A DNA stretch of 64,000 nt, from assembly GCF_900102895.1 (NCBI RefSeq), contig NZ_FNGD01000007.1, forward strand, positions 1 to 64,000. The letters are read 5' to 3'. Under the pieces are notes generated by a model, which saw only the letters and a list, made by a program, of their open reading frames with translations, searched no databases and was not told where the DNA came from. Position 1 is the first letter of the stretch. Every line of letters begins with the position of its first letter. A program made the position numbers and the translations under genes. This document shows positions 38,290-46,660 of this stretch, one piece after another. This DNA comes from Arthrobacter sp. ov407 (GTDB lineage: Bacteria; Actinomycetota; Actinomycetes; Actinomycetales; Micrococcaceae).

Positions 38290-39036
38290 GTGCGTGTCCT
38301 CACCATCATCCCGACCTATAACGAGCTGGAATCGCTGCCCAAGACCCTCGGTCGCCTGCGCGCAGCCGTGCCGGCTTCCGACGTGCTGGTTGTCGACGAC
38401 AACAGCCCCGACGGCACGGGGCAGCTGGCGGACCGCATGGCCGCCGAAGACGGCCAAGTGCACGTCCTGCACCGCGCCGGAAAGGCGGGGCTGGGAGCGG
38501 CGTACATTGCCGGTTTCAAGTGGGGCCTGGACGCCGGCTACGACATCCTCGTGGAGATGGACGCGGACGGCTCGCACCAGCCCGAGCAGCTGCCCCAGCT
38601 GATCGAGGCCGTGGAGCAGGGCGCCGACCTCGCCATGGGCTCACGCTGGGTTCCCGGCGGCCGTGTGGTCAACTGGCCGCTCTACCGCCAGGCCATCAGC
38701 CGGGTCGGCAGCACCTATGCCCGGATCATGTTGGGCGTGAAGATCAAGGACGTCACCGGCGGCTTCCGCGCATTCCGCCGGACCACGCTCGAGAAGCTGA
38801 ACCTGGATGCGGTGGACTCGGTCGGCTACGGCTTCCAGGTGGATCTGGCCTGGCGCGTGGCCAAGCTTGGCCTGACGATCGTGGAACGCCCCATTACTTT
38901 CGTTGAGCGTGAGCTCGGCGCTTCGAAGATGAGCGGCAACATCGTCGTCGAAGCCATGATCAACGTCACCAAATGGGGTCTCACCGCCCGTTGGAACAAG
39001 CTCCGGGGCAAGCAGGACGCCAAGCAGGACGCCTAG
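38290..39036 (+). CDS. ppm1: Polyprenol monophosphomannose synthase
   Basis: A 248-residue family-2 glycosyltransferase that moves mannose from GDP-mannose to polyprenyl phosphate, giving the donor for lipoglycan synthesis and protein O-mannosylation. RVLTIIPTYNELESLPKTL and VVDDNSPDGTG form the nucleotide-binding start, EMDADGSHQPE is the metal-binding region, and GSRWVPGG and FRAFRR follow. There are no clear membrane helices, so it is the soluble single-domain type without the acyltransferase half. GTG start behind AAGGAAAGG. A strong terminator follows. Confidence 0.93.
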   Translation: MRVLTIIPTYNELESLPKTLGRLRAAVPASDVLVVDDNSPDGTGQLADRMAAEDGQVHVLHRAGKAGLGAAYIAGFKWGLDAGYDILVEMDADGSHQPEQLPQLIEAVEQGADLAMGSRWVPGGRVVNWPLYRQAISRVGSTYARIMLGVKIKDVTGGFRAFRRTTLEKLNLDAVDSVGYGFQVDLAWRVAKLGLTIVERPITFVERELGASKMSGNIVVEAMINVTKWGLTARWNKLRGKQDAKQDA

Positions 39037-39089
39037 TATGGGCGCCTAGCAGCACGGACGGCTGCCGTCCCCGGATGGCAATCAGGACC

Positions 39090-39134
39090 AAAAAGGGCCG
39101 GGCCCGCATCAAAAGAGTGATGCGGGCCCGGCCC
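39090..39134 (-). terminator. Intrinsic terminator between ppm1 and rbpA
   Basis: A perfect 17-bp stem (39095-39111 with 39118-39134) has a six-base loop. Five A on its left give a U-tract for leftward transcription, so it ends the rbpA transcript. It also lies 58 bp after ppm1 and could stop rightward transcription. Confidence 0.92.
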
Positions 39135-39158
39135 TTGCCGTAGCCGATGGGCTGGGGT

Positions 39159-39506
39159 CTAGGCCGAGCGGCGTTCGCCGCGGCGTTCGCGCAGGATCGT
39201 GAGGCGGTCTTCGAGGATCTGCTCAAGCTCCGGAAGCGAGCGGCGTTCCAGCAGCATGTCCCAGTGCGTGCGCACGGCCTTTTCGTTGCTGTTGACGGGG
39301 CGTTCGCCGTCCACCAGCAAGGCCTCCTTGCCCGTCTTCGAAACCCAGACCGGGGGGATTTCGGCTTCCGAGGAGAACGTCACGAACACCTGCTCGCCGT
39401 CCTCGCAACGGTATTCAACCCGCTGGCGCGGAGCCGGTTCGACGCCGGATTCGGTCTCCATGCTCTGTGCGCCCAGGCGCATACCCCGCAGGCTGCGATC
39501 GCTCAT
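39159..39506 (-). CDS. rbpA: RNA polymerase-binding protein RbpA
   Basis: A 115-residue actinobacterial transcription factor that binds the primary sigma factor and RNA polymerase, stabilises the open complex and gives basal rifampicin tolerance. The order is an N-terminal tail (SDRSLRGMRLGAQSMETE), the core domain (VEYRCEDGEQVFVTFSSEAEIPPVWVS), then the basic linker and sigma-interaction helix (THWDMLLERRSLPELEQILEDRL). GAGGGAGAAAAG precedes the ATG. A SigR-type promoter is visible upstream at 39705-39731. The strong hairpin at 39095-39134 terminates it. Confidence 0.95.
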   Translation of the reverse strand: MSDRSLRGMRLGAQSMETESGVEPAPRQRVEYRCEDGEQVFVTFSSEAEIPPVWVSKTGKEALLVDGERPVNSNEKAVRTHWDMLLERRSLPELEQILEDRLTILRERRGERRSA

Positions 39507-39643
39507 CTTTTCTCCCTCTATTCGGTTCGCAGGGTCCAGCCCTGCGTTGTCCGGGGACCGTCAGGCACCGGACTTCTGGTTGCACCGCGCTGTACCGTAC
39601 CTGGCCCGTATGGCCCGGCCAGATGACAGTCACCAGTGGACAA

Positions 39644-39717
39644 AACTGTTTGGAACGTCATTGGAATCAACGCTGTGCGGAACTGTTTGGAACGTCATTG
39701 GAATCAACGCTGTGCGG
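39644..39717. repeat. Two perfect 37-bp tandem repeats in the rbpA leader
   Basis: The unit beginning AACTGTTTGGAACGTCATTG occupies 39644-39680 and is repeated without change at 39681-39717. One copy contains the GTTG -10 element of the SigR-type promoter; the other duplicates it downstream without its -35 element. Confidence 0.95.
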
Positions 39718-39731
39718 AGCGTTTTTGTTCC
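39705..39731 (-). promoter_or_regulatory. SigR/SigH-type promoter of rbpA
   Basis: On the minus strand GGAAC (39727-39731) and GTTG (39705-39708) are separated by exactly 18 bp, matching the GGAAY-N18-GTT consensus of thiol-stress ECF sigma factors. Transcription would start roughly 190 nt before the rbpA ATG. In Streptomyces rbpA is a known SigR target, which supports the assignment. Confidence 0.7.
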
Positions 39732-39852
39732 GGACGGCTGAACCGACCGGACAAATATTCAAGTATACGGGAGTGGTGCATGCGAGGTAAAGCGAGTGCT
39801 CCCGCGCGGTGATCTGCGTAGGCTGTACCCGACTGGCCCGGCTTTAAGTTGG

Positions 39853-39897
39853 CTGGCCCCCGCGGCCGGGCCGAAACGGCCGGGCTGCGGGGGCCAG
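39853..39897 (-). terminator. Probable terminator of the nfeD-SPFH operon
   Basis: CTGGCCCCCGC and its complement GCGGGGGCCAG flank a second GC-rich stem with the loop GAAAC, giving about 20 bp of pairing. It is 66 bp beyond the SPFH stop on the minus strand. There is no clear U-tract, so termination efficiency is uncertain. Confidence 0.6.
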
Positions 39898-39962
39898 CAG
39901 GGGACTACGTGGGCTGCGCAATTACGCAGGCGGCGTCCTAGTGATCCAAGGCGGGCTGACGC

Positions 39963-40919
39963 TCAGGGCAGGTGCCCCTGGCCGTCGGCACCGGCGGGCG
40001 CTGACGGCTGAGCCACGTCCAGCGTCGGGGACACCTCCTCTTGCACGCCGTTTGCCCCCAGTACATTGCCGATCCCCTTGAGTGCCTCGCCAATCTCGCT
40101 GGGAATGATCCACAGCTTGTTTGAGCTCCCCTCGGCAATCTTCGGGAGGGTCTGGAGGTACTGGTAGGCCAGCAGTTTCTGGTCCGGGTTGCCCTTGTGG
40201 ATCGCGTCGAAGACCTTCTGGATGGCCTGCGCCTCGCCGTCAGCCCGCAGGATGGCAGCCTTGGCGTCGCCTTCGGCCTTCAGGATGGAAGACTGGCGCT
40301 GGCCCTCGGCGGTAAGGATGGCGGACTGTTTCGTGCCTTCTGCGGTCAGGATGGCGGCGCGGCGGTCACGTTCGGCCCGCATCTGCTTTTCCATCGAATC
40401 CTGGATCGAGTGGGGCGGATCGATCGCCTTGAGCTCCACCCGGGAGACCCGGATGCCCCAGCGTCCGGTCGCCTCGTCCAGGACTCCGCGGAGCTGGCCG
40501 TTGATCTGGTCGCGCGACGTCAGCGCTTCCTCAAGGTTGAGGCCGCCAACCACGTTGCGCAGCGTGGTGGTGGTGAGCTGCTCCACGGCCTGGATGTAGT
40601 TGGCGATCTCATAGGTAGCGGCCCGTGCGTCAGTGACCTGGAAGTAGACCACGGTGTCGATCGAAACGACCAGGTTGTCCTCGGTGATGACGGGCTGCGG
40701 CGGGAAGGAAACCACCTGCTCACGCAGGTCGAGCAACGGCAGCAGGCGGTCCACAAACGGGATCAGCAGGGTAAGTCCGGGATTCAGCGTGCGTTGGTAT
40801 TTGCCCAGCCGTTCAACGACGCCGGCCCGGGCCTGTGGAATGATCCGAACCGACCGGACCAGCACAATAATTACGAACACAATTAGTACCAGCAGCACAA
40901 TTGCGACTGCGATATCCAT
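39963..40919 (-). CDS. SPFH/Band 7 (stomatin-like) membrane protein
   Basis: A 318-residue protein with an N-terminal membrane helix (VAIVLLVLIVFVIIVLV), an SPFH domain (about residues 30-190; IIPQARAGVVERLGKYQRTL) and a long Ala/Glu/Arg coiled coil with repeated ILTAEG and ILKAEG units. Stomatin-like proteins oligomerise in membrane microdomains and partner with NfeD proteins. The nfeD gene lies just upstream in the same direction, the standard pairing. A GC-rich hairpin lies downstream. GGTGAT precedes the ATG. Confidence 0.92.
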   Translation of the reverse strand: MDIAVAIVLLVLIVFVIIVLVRSVRIIPQARAGVVERLGKYQRTLNPGLTLLIPFVDRLLPLLDLREQVVSFPPQPVITEDNLVVSIDTVVYFQVTDARAATYEIANYIQAVEQLTTTTLRNVVGGLNLEEALTSRDQINGQLRGVLDEATGRWGIRVSRVELKAIDPPHSIQDSMEKQMRAERDRRAAILTAEGTKQSAILTAEGQRQSSILKAEGDAKAAILRADGEAQAIQKVFDAIHKGNPDQKLLAYQYLQTLPKIAEGSSNKLWIIPSEIGEALKGIGNVLGANGVQEEVSPTLDVAQPSAPAGADGQGHLP

Positions 40920-41008
40920 ACATCACCTATTCCCCAGTTGTTTGGTTTGTTCTCGATCCGGCGGTTCCGAGGTTTGCTGGACGGCACTGCCCGCAGAACC
41001 GCGGGCCA

Positions 41009-41473
41009 CTATTGGATTGCCGATTCCGGCTGCGGGGCCACGATCGCGGTGGCACCGTCGATGGCGCTGACCACAGCCTGCTGCCCAGGCACGAGCACTC
41101 CCGATTCGGACCGTGCGCTCCACACGTCCCCGCCAATCTTGACGAGCCCGCCGCTTTCGTTCACTGCCTCCATGACGACGGCGGATTCGCCGATAAGTCG
41201 CTCGATGTTGGTGCGCTGATCCGCCGGGCCCCGGTGCAGATGCTTGAGGGCCACCGGCCGGACGAAGCCGATCATGAGCAGGGATACGACGCAGAAGGCG
41301 ATGATCTGCAGCCAGGGATCTGCGCCGGCGAAGTCCGCCACGAGCCCGGCGAGGGCGCCGCCGCCGAGCATGATGAAGAACAGGTCCAGAGTGATCATCT
41401 CGACCACGGCAAACAGGAGAAAGAGCGTGAGCCACAGGGCCCACCAATTCTCGATCAGCCATTCAGACATCAA
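41009..41473 (-). CDS. NfeD family protein
   Basis: A 154-residue protein. Two or three membrane helices (about residues 8-75, WALWLTLFLLFAVVEMI, then FAGADPWLQIIAFCVVSLLMIGFV) precede a C-terminal OB-fold domain (VVMEAVNESGGLVKIGGDVWSARS). It is the short form of NfeD without the protease domain and is thought to act with the stomatin homologue encoded 89 bp downstream. GGGGGAA lies upstream of the ATG. Confidence 0.9.
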   Translation of the reverse strand: MMSEWLIENWWALWLTLFLLFAVVEMITLDLFFIMLGGGALAGLVADFAGADPWLQIIAFCVVSLLMIGFVRPVALKHLHRGPADQRTNIERLIGESAVVMEAVNESGGLVKIGGDVWSARSESGVLVPGQQAVVSAIDGATAIVAPQPESAIQ

Positions 41474-41713
41474 TTCCCCCTTTAGTTCCGGGAGCTGCAG
41501 GCACAGTTCCCCAGTAACTGTCTTTCCATCCTAAGCGGCAGGGCAATAGCTGGGACAGGGAGATGGAAATTGATGGACAAAGTGGCCAAGTCGTTATTTC
41601 ACGGATCGCTTCCCTGCCCCGATTGCCCGTCCCAATTCCCGTCCCAGTTCCCCTCGGGGAGTGGTTCAGGGCGTCCTGACGGCCTGCCACGGCCGGCGTC
41701 GCGGCCGGAATGG

Positions 41714-42640
41714 TCAGGAGATGGGTGCAAAAACGCTGATCCGGAATCGCGCCGAGACCGCGGTCCACGCCGGAAGCGCGGCCTCGAGGGCTGCGAGTGC
41801 GGCACGGTCCAGGTGGTGGCCGGCCGGTCCCATGTAGGCGAGGTTGGCGACGTCGCGCGGACTCAGGGTCAACGCCAGGTCCAGATCCCTTGCCTCGACG
41901 GGCGCGAAGTGGTTGCCCAGGGATGCCGCGAGGCGTTCGTCCTTGGCCGGTTCGATCCCCAGCATCCCGGTGAGGCCGGCAACCTCCTCCAGGTGGCCGG
42001 GCCGTGGCGTGACTACGACCAGGCGGCCGCCGGGGCGGAGCACCCGGGCGAACTCAGGCGCGTTGCGCGGCGCAAAGACCACGGTGACGACGTCGACGGC
42101 GTTCTCCGCAACCGGCAACGGCTGCCAGACGTCCCCGACCACGTTCAGGGCTTCCGGGTTCATCCTGGCGGCGCGGCGCAGCGCGAACTTGGAAATGTCC
42201 AGGCCGATGGCTGCGGCCCAAACACCGTCAGCCGGTGCACCGTCAGCCGAAAGATCGCGCGCAAGATCCGGTGCTGCGCGATCCAGTGCGACACGATCCA
42301 GCACGGCCCTGAGGTAATGGCCGGTTCCCGTTCCGGCGTCCAACACCACCGGCCGGAAAGCCGGTGCGTCCATCAGCGCCGGCGCGGCAAGATCGGCAAT
42401 GGCATCGGCCAGCCGCTGGTAGTGCCCTCCCGAGAGGAAATCGAAGCGGGCCGCGACCATGTCTGCGCTGTCTGCTTCAAAAACAGTCCCTTTGCCGACC
42501 AGGAAGTTGAAGTATCCCTGTTTGGCCGCATCAAAGCTGTGGCCGGCGCCGCACACCAAGGTGCGGGCACCGCCGCCGCCGAAGCGGAGAGCGTTCCGGC
42601 ACACCGGGCACAGGAGGGGAAAATCGGTGGCGGGAGGCAT
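41714..42640 (-). CDS. RlmA/TlrB-like 23S rRNA guanine-N1 methyltransferase
   Basis: A 308-residue protein. The N-terminal zinc module carries CPVC and CGAGHSFDAAKQGYFNFL, the RlmA signature. The SAM domain has VLDAGTGTGHYLRAV and VVTVVFAPRNAPEFARVLRPGG. E. coli RlmA methylates G745 and actinobacterial TlrB methylates G748, the latter giving tylosin resistance. Which position is modified here cannot be told. TAGGAT lies six bases before the ATG, a leaderless arrangement. Confidence 0.87.
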   Translation of the reverse strand: MPPATDFPLLCPVCRNALRFGGGGARTLVCGAGHSFDAAKQGYFNFLVGKGTVFEADSADMVAARFDFLSGGHYQRLADAIADLAAPALMDAPAFRPVVLDAGTGTGHYLRAVLDRVALDRAAPDLARDLSADGAPADGVWAAAIGLDISKFALRRAARMNPEALNVVGDVWQPLPVAENAVDVVTVVFAPRNAPEFARVLRPGGRLVVVTPRPGHLEEVAGLTGMLGIEPAKDERLAASLGNHFAPVEARDLDLALTLSPRDVANLAYMGPAGHHLDRAALAALEAALPAWTAVSARFRISVFAPIS

Positions 42641-42824
42641 AACTTCATCCTAAGCGCGGATCCCCGGCCCGCCTCGCGGACAGGGCAGCGGACAGGGCAG
42701 CGCGGAAAGGGCACGTTGGGGCGTTCCTCGCCAGGGCGCCTCGAGGGGGAATGCGGCGGCCGCGGCGCACCGGCGAGAGGTGAGGTAGTTCACAGCGCGC
42801 CCACCGCGGGTTAGGCTCGCAAGC

Positions 42825-44879
42825 GTGAAATCTGAACATCTTCCGCTGCTCAATTCCGTCTCCGCCCCCGCCGTGCACCCTGACGGCTCCCGCGCCGTGG
42901 TGTCCGTGATCCGGCCGGACTTCGATGCCGATGCCTACGTGGGTCAGTTGTGGACCGTGCCCTTGGATCCGGACCTGAACAACCCGGACGAGCGGCCGCG
43001 CCGACTGACCCGCGGCTTCCGCGACACCGCACCGGACTTTTCGCCGGACGGCCGGACCCTTGCGTTCCTGCGTGCGGCCGCCGGCGGAAAGCCGCAGCTC
43101 CATGTGGTGGAAGCCGCCGGCGGCGAACCCCAGCTGTTGACGGCAGCACCACTGGGGGTCAGCTCCTTTGCCTGGTCACCCGATTCCCGCAGCATTGTCT
43201 TCAGTGCCAGGACTCCCGATGAGGGCCGGTACGGCAGCATCGACGGCGTGGGTGCAGGCAGCGAGGACGCCCGGCTGATCACCGATTTCCAGTACCGGAT
43301 GAACGGTCTTGGTTACACGGCTGACAAGCCCCTGCAGCTGTTCCTCGTCGAGGTGCCGCAGCTTGACGCCGAACCGAAGGTGGCCCCGGCCGGACGCGCT
43401 CTAAAGGCCCTCGGCGCCGCGGCCGATCCCGCCGAGACCGGTGCCAGCCTGCTGCCGGCCGCCAAGCAACTCACCACCGCGGCGGCCGACCACAACGACG
43501 GCAGCTTCAGCGCCGACGGCGGAACCATCTATTTCACCGCGGCCCTGCATGACGGGCGGGACACCGATCTCGTCAGCGGAATCTACGCGGTTCCCGCCGC
43601 CGGTGGGCAACCGCAGGCCCTCACACCGGCCAATACCGGACGGCAGACCGTCAGCGCCGTGCGGCAGTCCGCGGACGGGAAGTGGCTGTTCTTCCTTGCC
43701 CAGGACCTGGGCGCATCAGGCCGGGACTTCGTGGCCAGAAACACCGCCCTGTATGCCATGCCGGCCGCCGGCGGAGCCGCGACAGCGCTCAGTGACGCCG
43801 AGACCCTGGACCTGTCCGGCGGCAGCCGGATCGAGCTGCGCGGTGCCGCGGGCGCCTTGGTGCTGAACAATGCGCGCGGAACCGTGGAGCTGCACGAATT
43901 CGACGCGACGGGGGGCCATTCGGTCCTCTTGGAGGGGAATCGGGTGGTGACCGGCGCCGCGGACAGCGGGGGGACCCTCGTGGTGAGTTTCAGCGATTCG
44001 ACGACGGCCGGTGACCTGGCCGTGCTCGACGGCGGGCAGGTGCGCCGCCTGACGGATTTCTCCGCGCCGCTGCGGAGCGTGGCGGGGATCAGCGAGCCGC
44101 AAGAACTGACCTTGCCGTCGGCCGACGGGTACCCGGTCCATGGCTGGCTCGTGAAGCCGGCCGGCCCCGGCCCGCACCCGGTGCTGCTGAACATTCACGG
44201 CGGCCCGTTTGCCCAGTTCGGTGTGGGCTTGTTCGACGAAGCCCAGGTCTATGCCGGGGCAGGTTACGCCGTGCTTATGTGCAATCCGCGGGGCTCGGCC
44301 GGGTATGGCCAGGAGCACGGGCGGTCCATCAAGGAGCGGATGGGAACCGTCGACATGCAGGACGTCCTCGCCTTCCTGGACGGGGCCGTGGAGAAGTTTG
44401 AGGACCTGGACGCCGCCAATGTCGGCATCATGGGCGGATCCTACGGCGGCTACCTGACGGCGTGGACCATCAGCCACGACCACCGCTTCCAGGCGGCCAT
44501 AGTCGAACGCGGTTTCCTGGATCCTGTGAGCTTCACGGGCTCTTCTGACATCGGCTGGTTCTTCGGCGGCGAATACACTGGCCCTGCCGCGGAGCAAATG
44601 GCGGCCCAGAGTCCCATGGCCCGCGTGGAGAACGTGCGGACGCCGTCGCTAGTGATCCACAGCGAGGAGGACCTCAGGTGTCCCGTGGAGCAGGGCCAGC
44701 GGTACTTCACCGCCCTCAAGCAGCAGGGCGTCGAGACCGGATTTCTGGTCTTCCCGGGCGAGAACCATGAGCTGTCCCGTTCCGGCACTCCGCACCACCG
44801 GAAGCAGCGGTTCGATGAAATCCTGAAGTGGTGGGCCCGCTACCTGCCTTCAGCCGGGAATCCGGCTCCGCTGGCTTAG
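42825..44879 (+). CDS. S9 family prolyl oligopeptidase-like peptidase
   Basis: A 684-residue serine peptidase. Residues about 1-410 form a beta-propeller with WD40-like blades (DTAPDFSPDGRTLAF and SSFAWSPDSRSIVF repeats). The C-terminal alpha/beta hydrolase domain has NIHGGPFAQF (oxyanion region), GGSYGGYLT with the nucleophile Ser, HSEEDLRCPVEQGQ with the Asp and GENHELSRSG with the His. It resembles acylaminoacyl peptidases. There is no signal peptide. The GTG follows TAGGCT by seven bases, a leaderless layout. The stop overlaps that of deformylase on the other strand. Confidence 0.92.
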   Translation: MKSEHLPLLNSVSAPAVHPDGSRAVVSVIRPDFDADAYVGQLWTVPLDPDLNNPDERPRRLTRGFRDTAPDFSPDGRTLAFLRAAAGGKPQLHVVEAAGGEPQLLTAAPLGVSSFAWSPDSRSIVFSARTPDEGRYGSIDGVGAGSEDARLITDFQYRMNGLGYTADKPLQLFLVEVPQLDAEPKVAPAGRALKALGAAADPAETGASLLPAAKQLTTAAADHNDGSFSADGGTIYFTAALHDGRDTDLVSGIYAVPAAGGQPQALTPANTGRQTVSAVRQSADGKWLFFLAQDLGASGRDFVARNTALYAMPAAGGAATALSDAETLDLSGGSRIELRGAAGALVLNNARGTVELHEFDATGGHSVLLEGNRVVTGAADSGGTLVVSFSDSTTAGDLAVLDGGQVRRLTDFSAPLRSVAGISEPQELTLPSADGYPVHGWLVKPAGPGPHPVLLNIHGGPFAQFGVGLFDEAQVYAGAGYAVLMCNPRGSAGYGQEHGRSIKERMGTVDMQDVLAFLDGAVEKFEDLDAANVGIMGGSYGGYLTAWTISHDHRFQAAIVERGFLDPVSFTGSSDIGWFFGGEYTGPAAEQMAAQSPMARVENVRTPSLVIHSEEDLRCPVEQGQRYFTALKQQGVETGFLVFPGENHELSRSGTPHHRKQRFDEILKWWARYLPSAGNPAPLA

Positions 44880-45547
44880 TCCTCCGCCGGGTCCGGCAGG
44901 AACCCGAGTTCCTGCCGGGCGCGGCTGATGTCCGGCTGGGCCCAGCGGGAAGAGTATTCGGCAGTGTTGCTGATGGAGCGCAGCTCGGCCCGGTCAAGGA
45001 ACAGGACCCCGTGCAGGTGGTCGGTCTCGTGCTGGACAATCCGGGCCTGCCAGCCAGTGAAAGTCCGCTGGTGTTGCGTGCCGTCCGGCGCCGTAAAGTC
45101 GAGCTGCACCGATTCCGGCCGCAACACCGCCGCCTGCAGACCTCCGATCGACAGACAGCCTTCGTAGAACGCCACGGACTCGGCACCAAGGGGCTGATAG
45201 CTCGGGTTCAGCATGGCAAAAAACGGCAGCGGTTCCCGCCCGCGGACGGCAGCGACGTCCGGGTCGACGGCGAACTGGTCCTCCAGGACGGCGAGCTGCA
45301 ACGGAATCCCCAACTGCGGTGCCGCCAGGCCGACGCCCGGGGCCTTGTGCATCACGCTGCGCATAAGGTCGATGAGGTGGCCGAGTTCGGTGTCACTCAA
45401 CTGGCCGTCGAACGGGGCCGCGACATGCCGGAGCACGGGATGCCCTGCCTGGACAATCGGCGGAAGGATACCCGCGCCCAGGATCTCCTGGACCACCTCG
45501 CTAATCCGGGCGGCGCTGAAGTCGGTGGGCCTGGCGTCAAAGGACAT
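44876..45547 (-). CDS. def: Peptide deformylase
   Basis: A 223-residue metalloenzyme that removes the formyl group from nascent proteins. The three motifs are GVGLAAPQLG (I), EGCLSI with the metal Cys (II) and QHETDHLHG with HExxH (III). It is a little longer than usual, with a 30-residue C-terminal extension. TAGTCT lies six bases before the ATG on the coding strand, so transcription may be leaderless. The stop codon TAA shares bases with the converging peptidase stop (TTAG at 44876-44879). Confidence 0.95.
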   Translation of the reverse strand: MSFDARPTDFSAARISEVVQEILGAGILPPIVQAGHPVLRHVAAPFDGQLSDTELGHLIDLMRSVMHKAPGVGLAAPQLGIPLQLAVLEDQFAVDPDVAAVRGREPLPFFAMLNPSYQPLGAESVAFYEGCLSIGGLQAAVLRPESVQLDFTAPDGTQHQRTFTGWQARIVQHETDHLHGVLFLDRAELRSISNTAEYSSRWAQPDISRARQELGFLPDPAED

Positions 45548-45556
45548 GCCCCCAGA

Positions 45557-46618
45557 CTACTGGCGGCCACACGTCTTGGTAACAAAGTCATAGATCCGGC
45601 CCCGAAGTTGGCTGCCGGCGGCGATCTTCAAGACACCCTCCCGGCCCGCCACCCGGACCCGCAGCGGCAGGAGCGTGCCCACCTTGTCTTCGGCCACGGC
45701 ATGGGGATCACAGCGGGAGGGCCGGATGCCGAGCCGCAGTTCCGCCCGGGGCCCGCCGGCGCGGACCGTCACCGAACGGGGCCAGGGGGCTTGCGGGGCC
45801 TCCGCCAGGAGGGTGGTTTCCTCGACCCGGTCAATCACCAGCTCACCGGCGCCTGCACTCGCGGCGTCTTCTGTCCGGCTGACAGTGCGCGGTTGGATCA
45901 GCAGAAGCACGACGGCGGTCCGCCCGTCCGCGGCGACCTCAAGGTTCGGCGCCAGCGAGATCGCGGCCACGGCCGAGGCTTCCCTAGTCAGACACATCTC
46001 GGAATTGTTCCGCGCCAGGACGCCGAACGGGTCTGCGGCCGGCGCCGTGGCGTCGGCTTGAGGCGGATTGGTTCCCTGTTGCCCGGTTCCTTGTTGCCCG
46101 GTCCCTTGTTGCCCGGTCCCTTGTTGCCCTGTGCCCTGCGGCACGGCCAGCCGGAGGGAGACAAACGCGTTGCCCGCGTCGGTGCCGGATGCGGTTCCCG
46201 TCCCACTCGGGGCCGGGGATCGGCTGCCGCATTCCGGTGCGGGCAGCGGCGCCGGCAGGCTCTTCGTCTGTCCTGGCGGAAGCTCTATCCGGCCAGTGTG
46301 CGCCGGCCAGGTGATCGGTGCCGCGAACAGCGGGCTGGTCAGTTCCGCGGCGAGGACGGTCAGGGCTGCGCCGGTGGTGTTGGTGAGCTGGATTTCGATG
46401 ATTTGTTTGCTGTAGTTGTCGCGGAACTGGCTGATTTCCGCGGTTACAGGGCCGCCGGGGACCAGAGTCGCGGTCGCCGAGGGCGCGGTGCCGCCGGACC
46501 CGCCGACCGTACCGGCGCTGCAGGACGCCGCAACGGCCAGCACGGCCGCGGCAGCCGCTGCGCGGCACAGCGTGCTGAACACTGTGCGGCGCCGGCGCGT
46601 CACAGGAAGGCCGCTCAT
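45557..46618 (-). CDS. Secreted lipoprotein with GTGQQ repeats, function unknown
   Basis: A 353-residue exported protein. The signal peptide ends at VAASCSAG, a lipobox-like site with Cys. A beta-rich domain (about residues 50-125) is followed by four tandem GTGQQ units and a Pro/Ala linker, then a second domain (about 200-353) containing two Cys. No family with known function was recognised. TAGACT lies six bases before the ATG. The stop is 9 bp upstream of the deformylase ATG. Confidence 0.75.
   Translation of the reverse strand: MSGLPVTRRRRTVFSTLCRAAAAAAVLAVAASCSAGTVGGSGGTAPSATATLVPGGPVTAEISQFRDNYSKQIIEIQLTNTTGAALTVLAAELTSPLFAAPITWPAHTGRIELPPGQTKSLPAPLPAPECGSRSPAPSGTGTASGTDAGNAFVSLRLAVPQGTGQQGTGQQGTGQQGTGQQGTNPPQADATAPAADPFGVLARNNSEMCLTREASAVAAISLAPNLEVAADGRTAVVLLLIQPRTVSRTEDAASAGAGELVIDRVEETTLLAEAPQAPWPRSVTVRAGGPRAELRLGIRPSRCDPHAVAEDKVGTLLPLRVRVAGREGVLKIAAGSQLRGRIYDFVTKTCGRQ
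46076..46135 (-). repeat. Four 15-bp tandem repeats inside the lipoprotein gene
   Basis: Units at 46076-46090, 46091-46105, 46106-46120 and 46121-46135 differ by at most a few bases and encode Gly-Thr-Gly-Gln-Gln. The two central copies are identical. Fifteen bases keep the reading frame, so copy number can vary without loss of the gene. Confidence 0.95.
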
Positions 46619-46660
46619 GCGGACAGTCTATTCCGCGCTCATCGCCTCTTGCCCGGCCGC

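Larger units (their letters stand above)
39507..39962. other. Intergenic region between rbpA and the SPFH gene
   Basis: No gene is visible. The region holds the rbpA leader with the 37-bp tandem repeats and the SigR-type promoter, then a GC-rich hairpin at 39853-39897 that lies beyond the end of the leftward SPFH gene. GTATACTTG near 39760 on the minus strand could be a further -10 box. Confidence 0.6.

Noticed and set aside
37952..38602. Possible small gene before ppm1
   Set aside because: Its distal part overlaps ppm1 in another frame, and the proximal part is low-complexity without motifs; the region is better explained by promoters.
39644..39717. CRISPR-like repeat
   Set aside because: Only two directly adjacent copies with no spacers; it is a simple tandem duplication.
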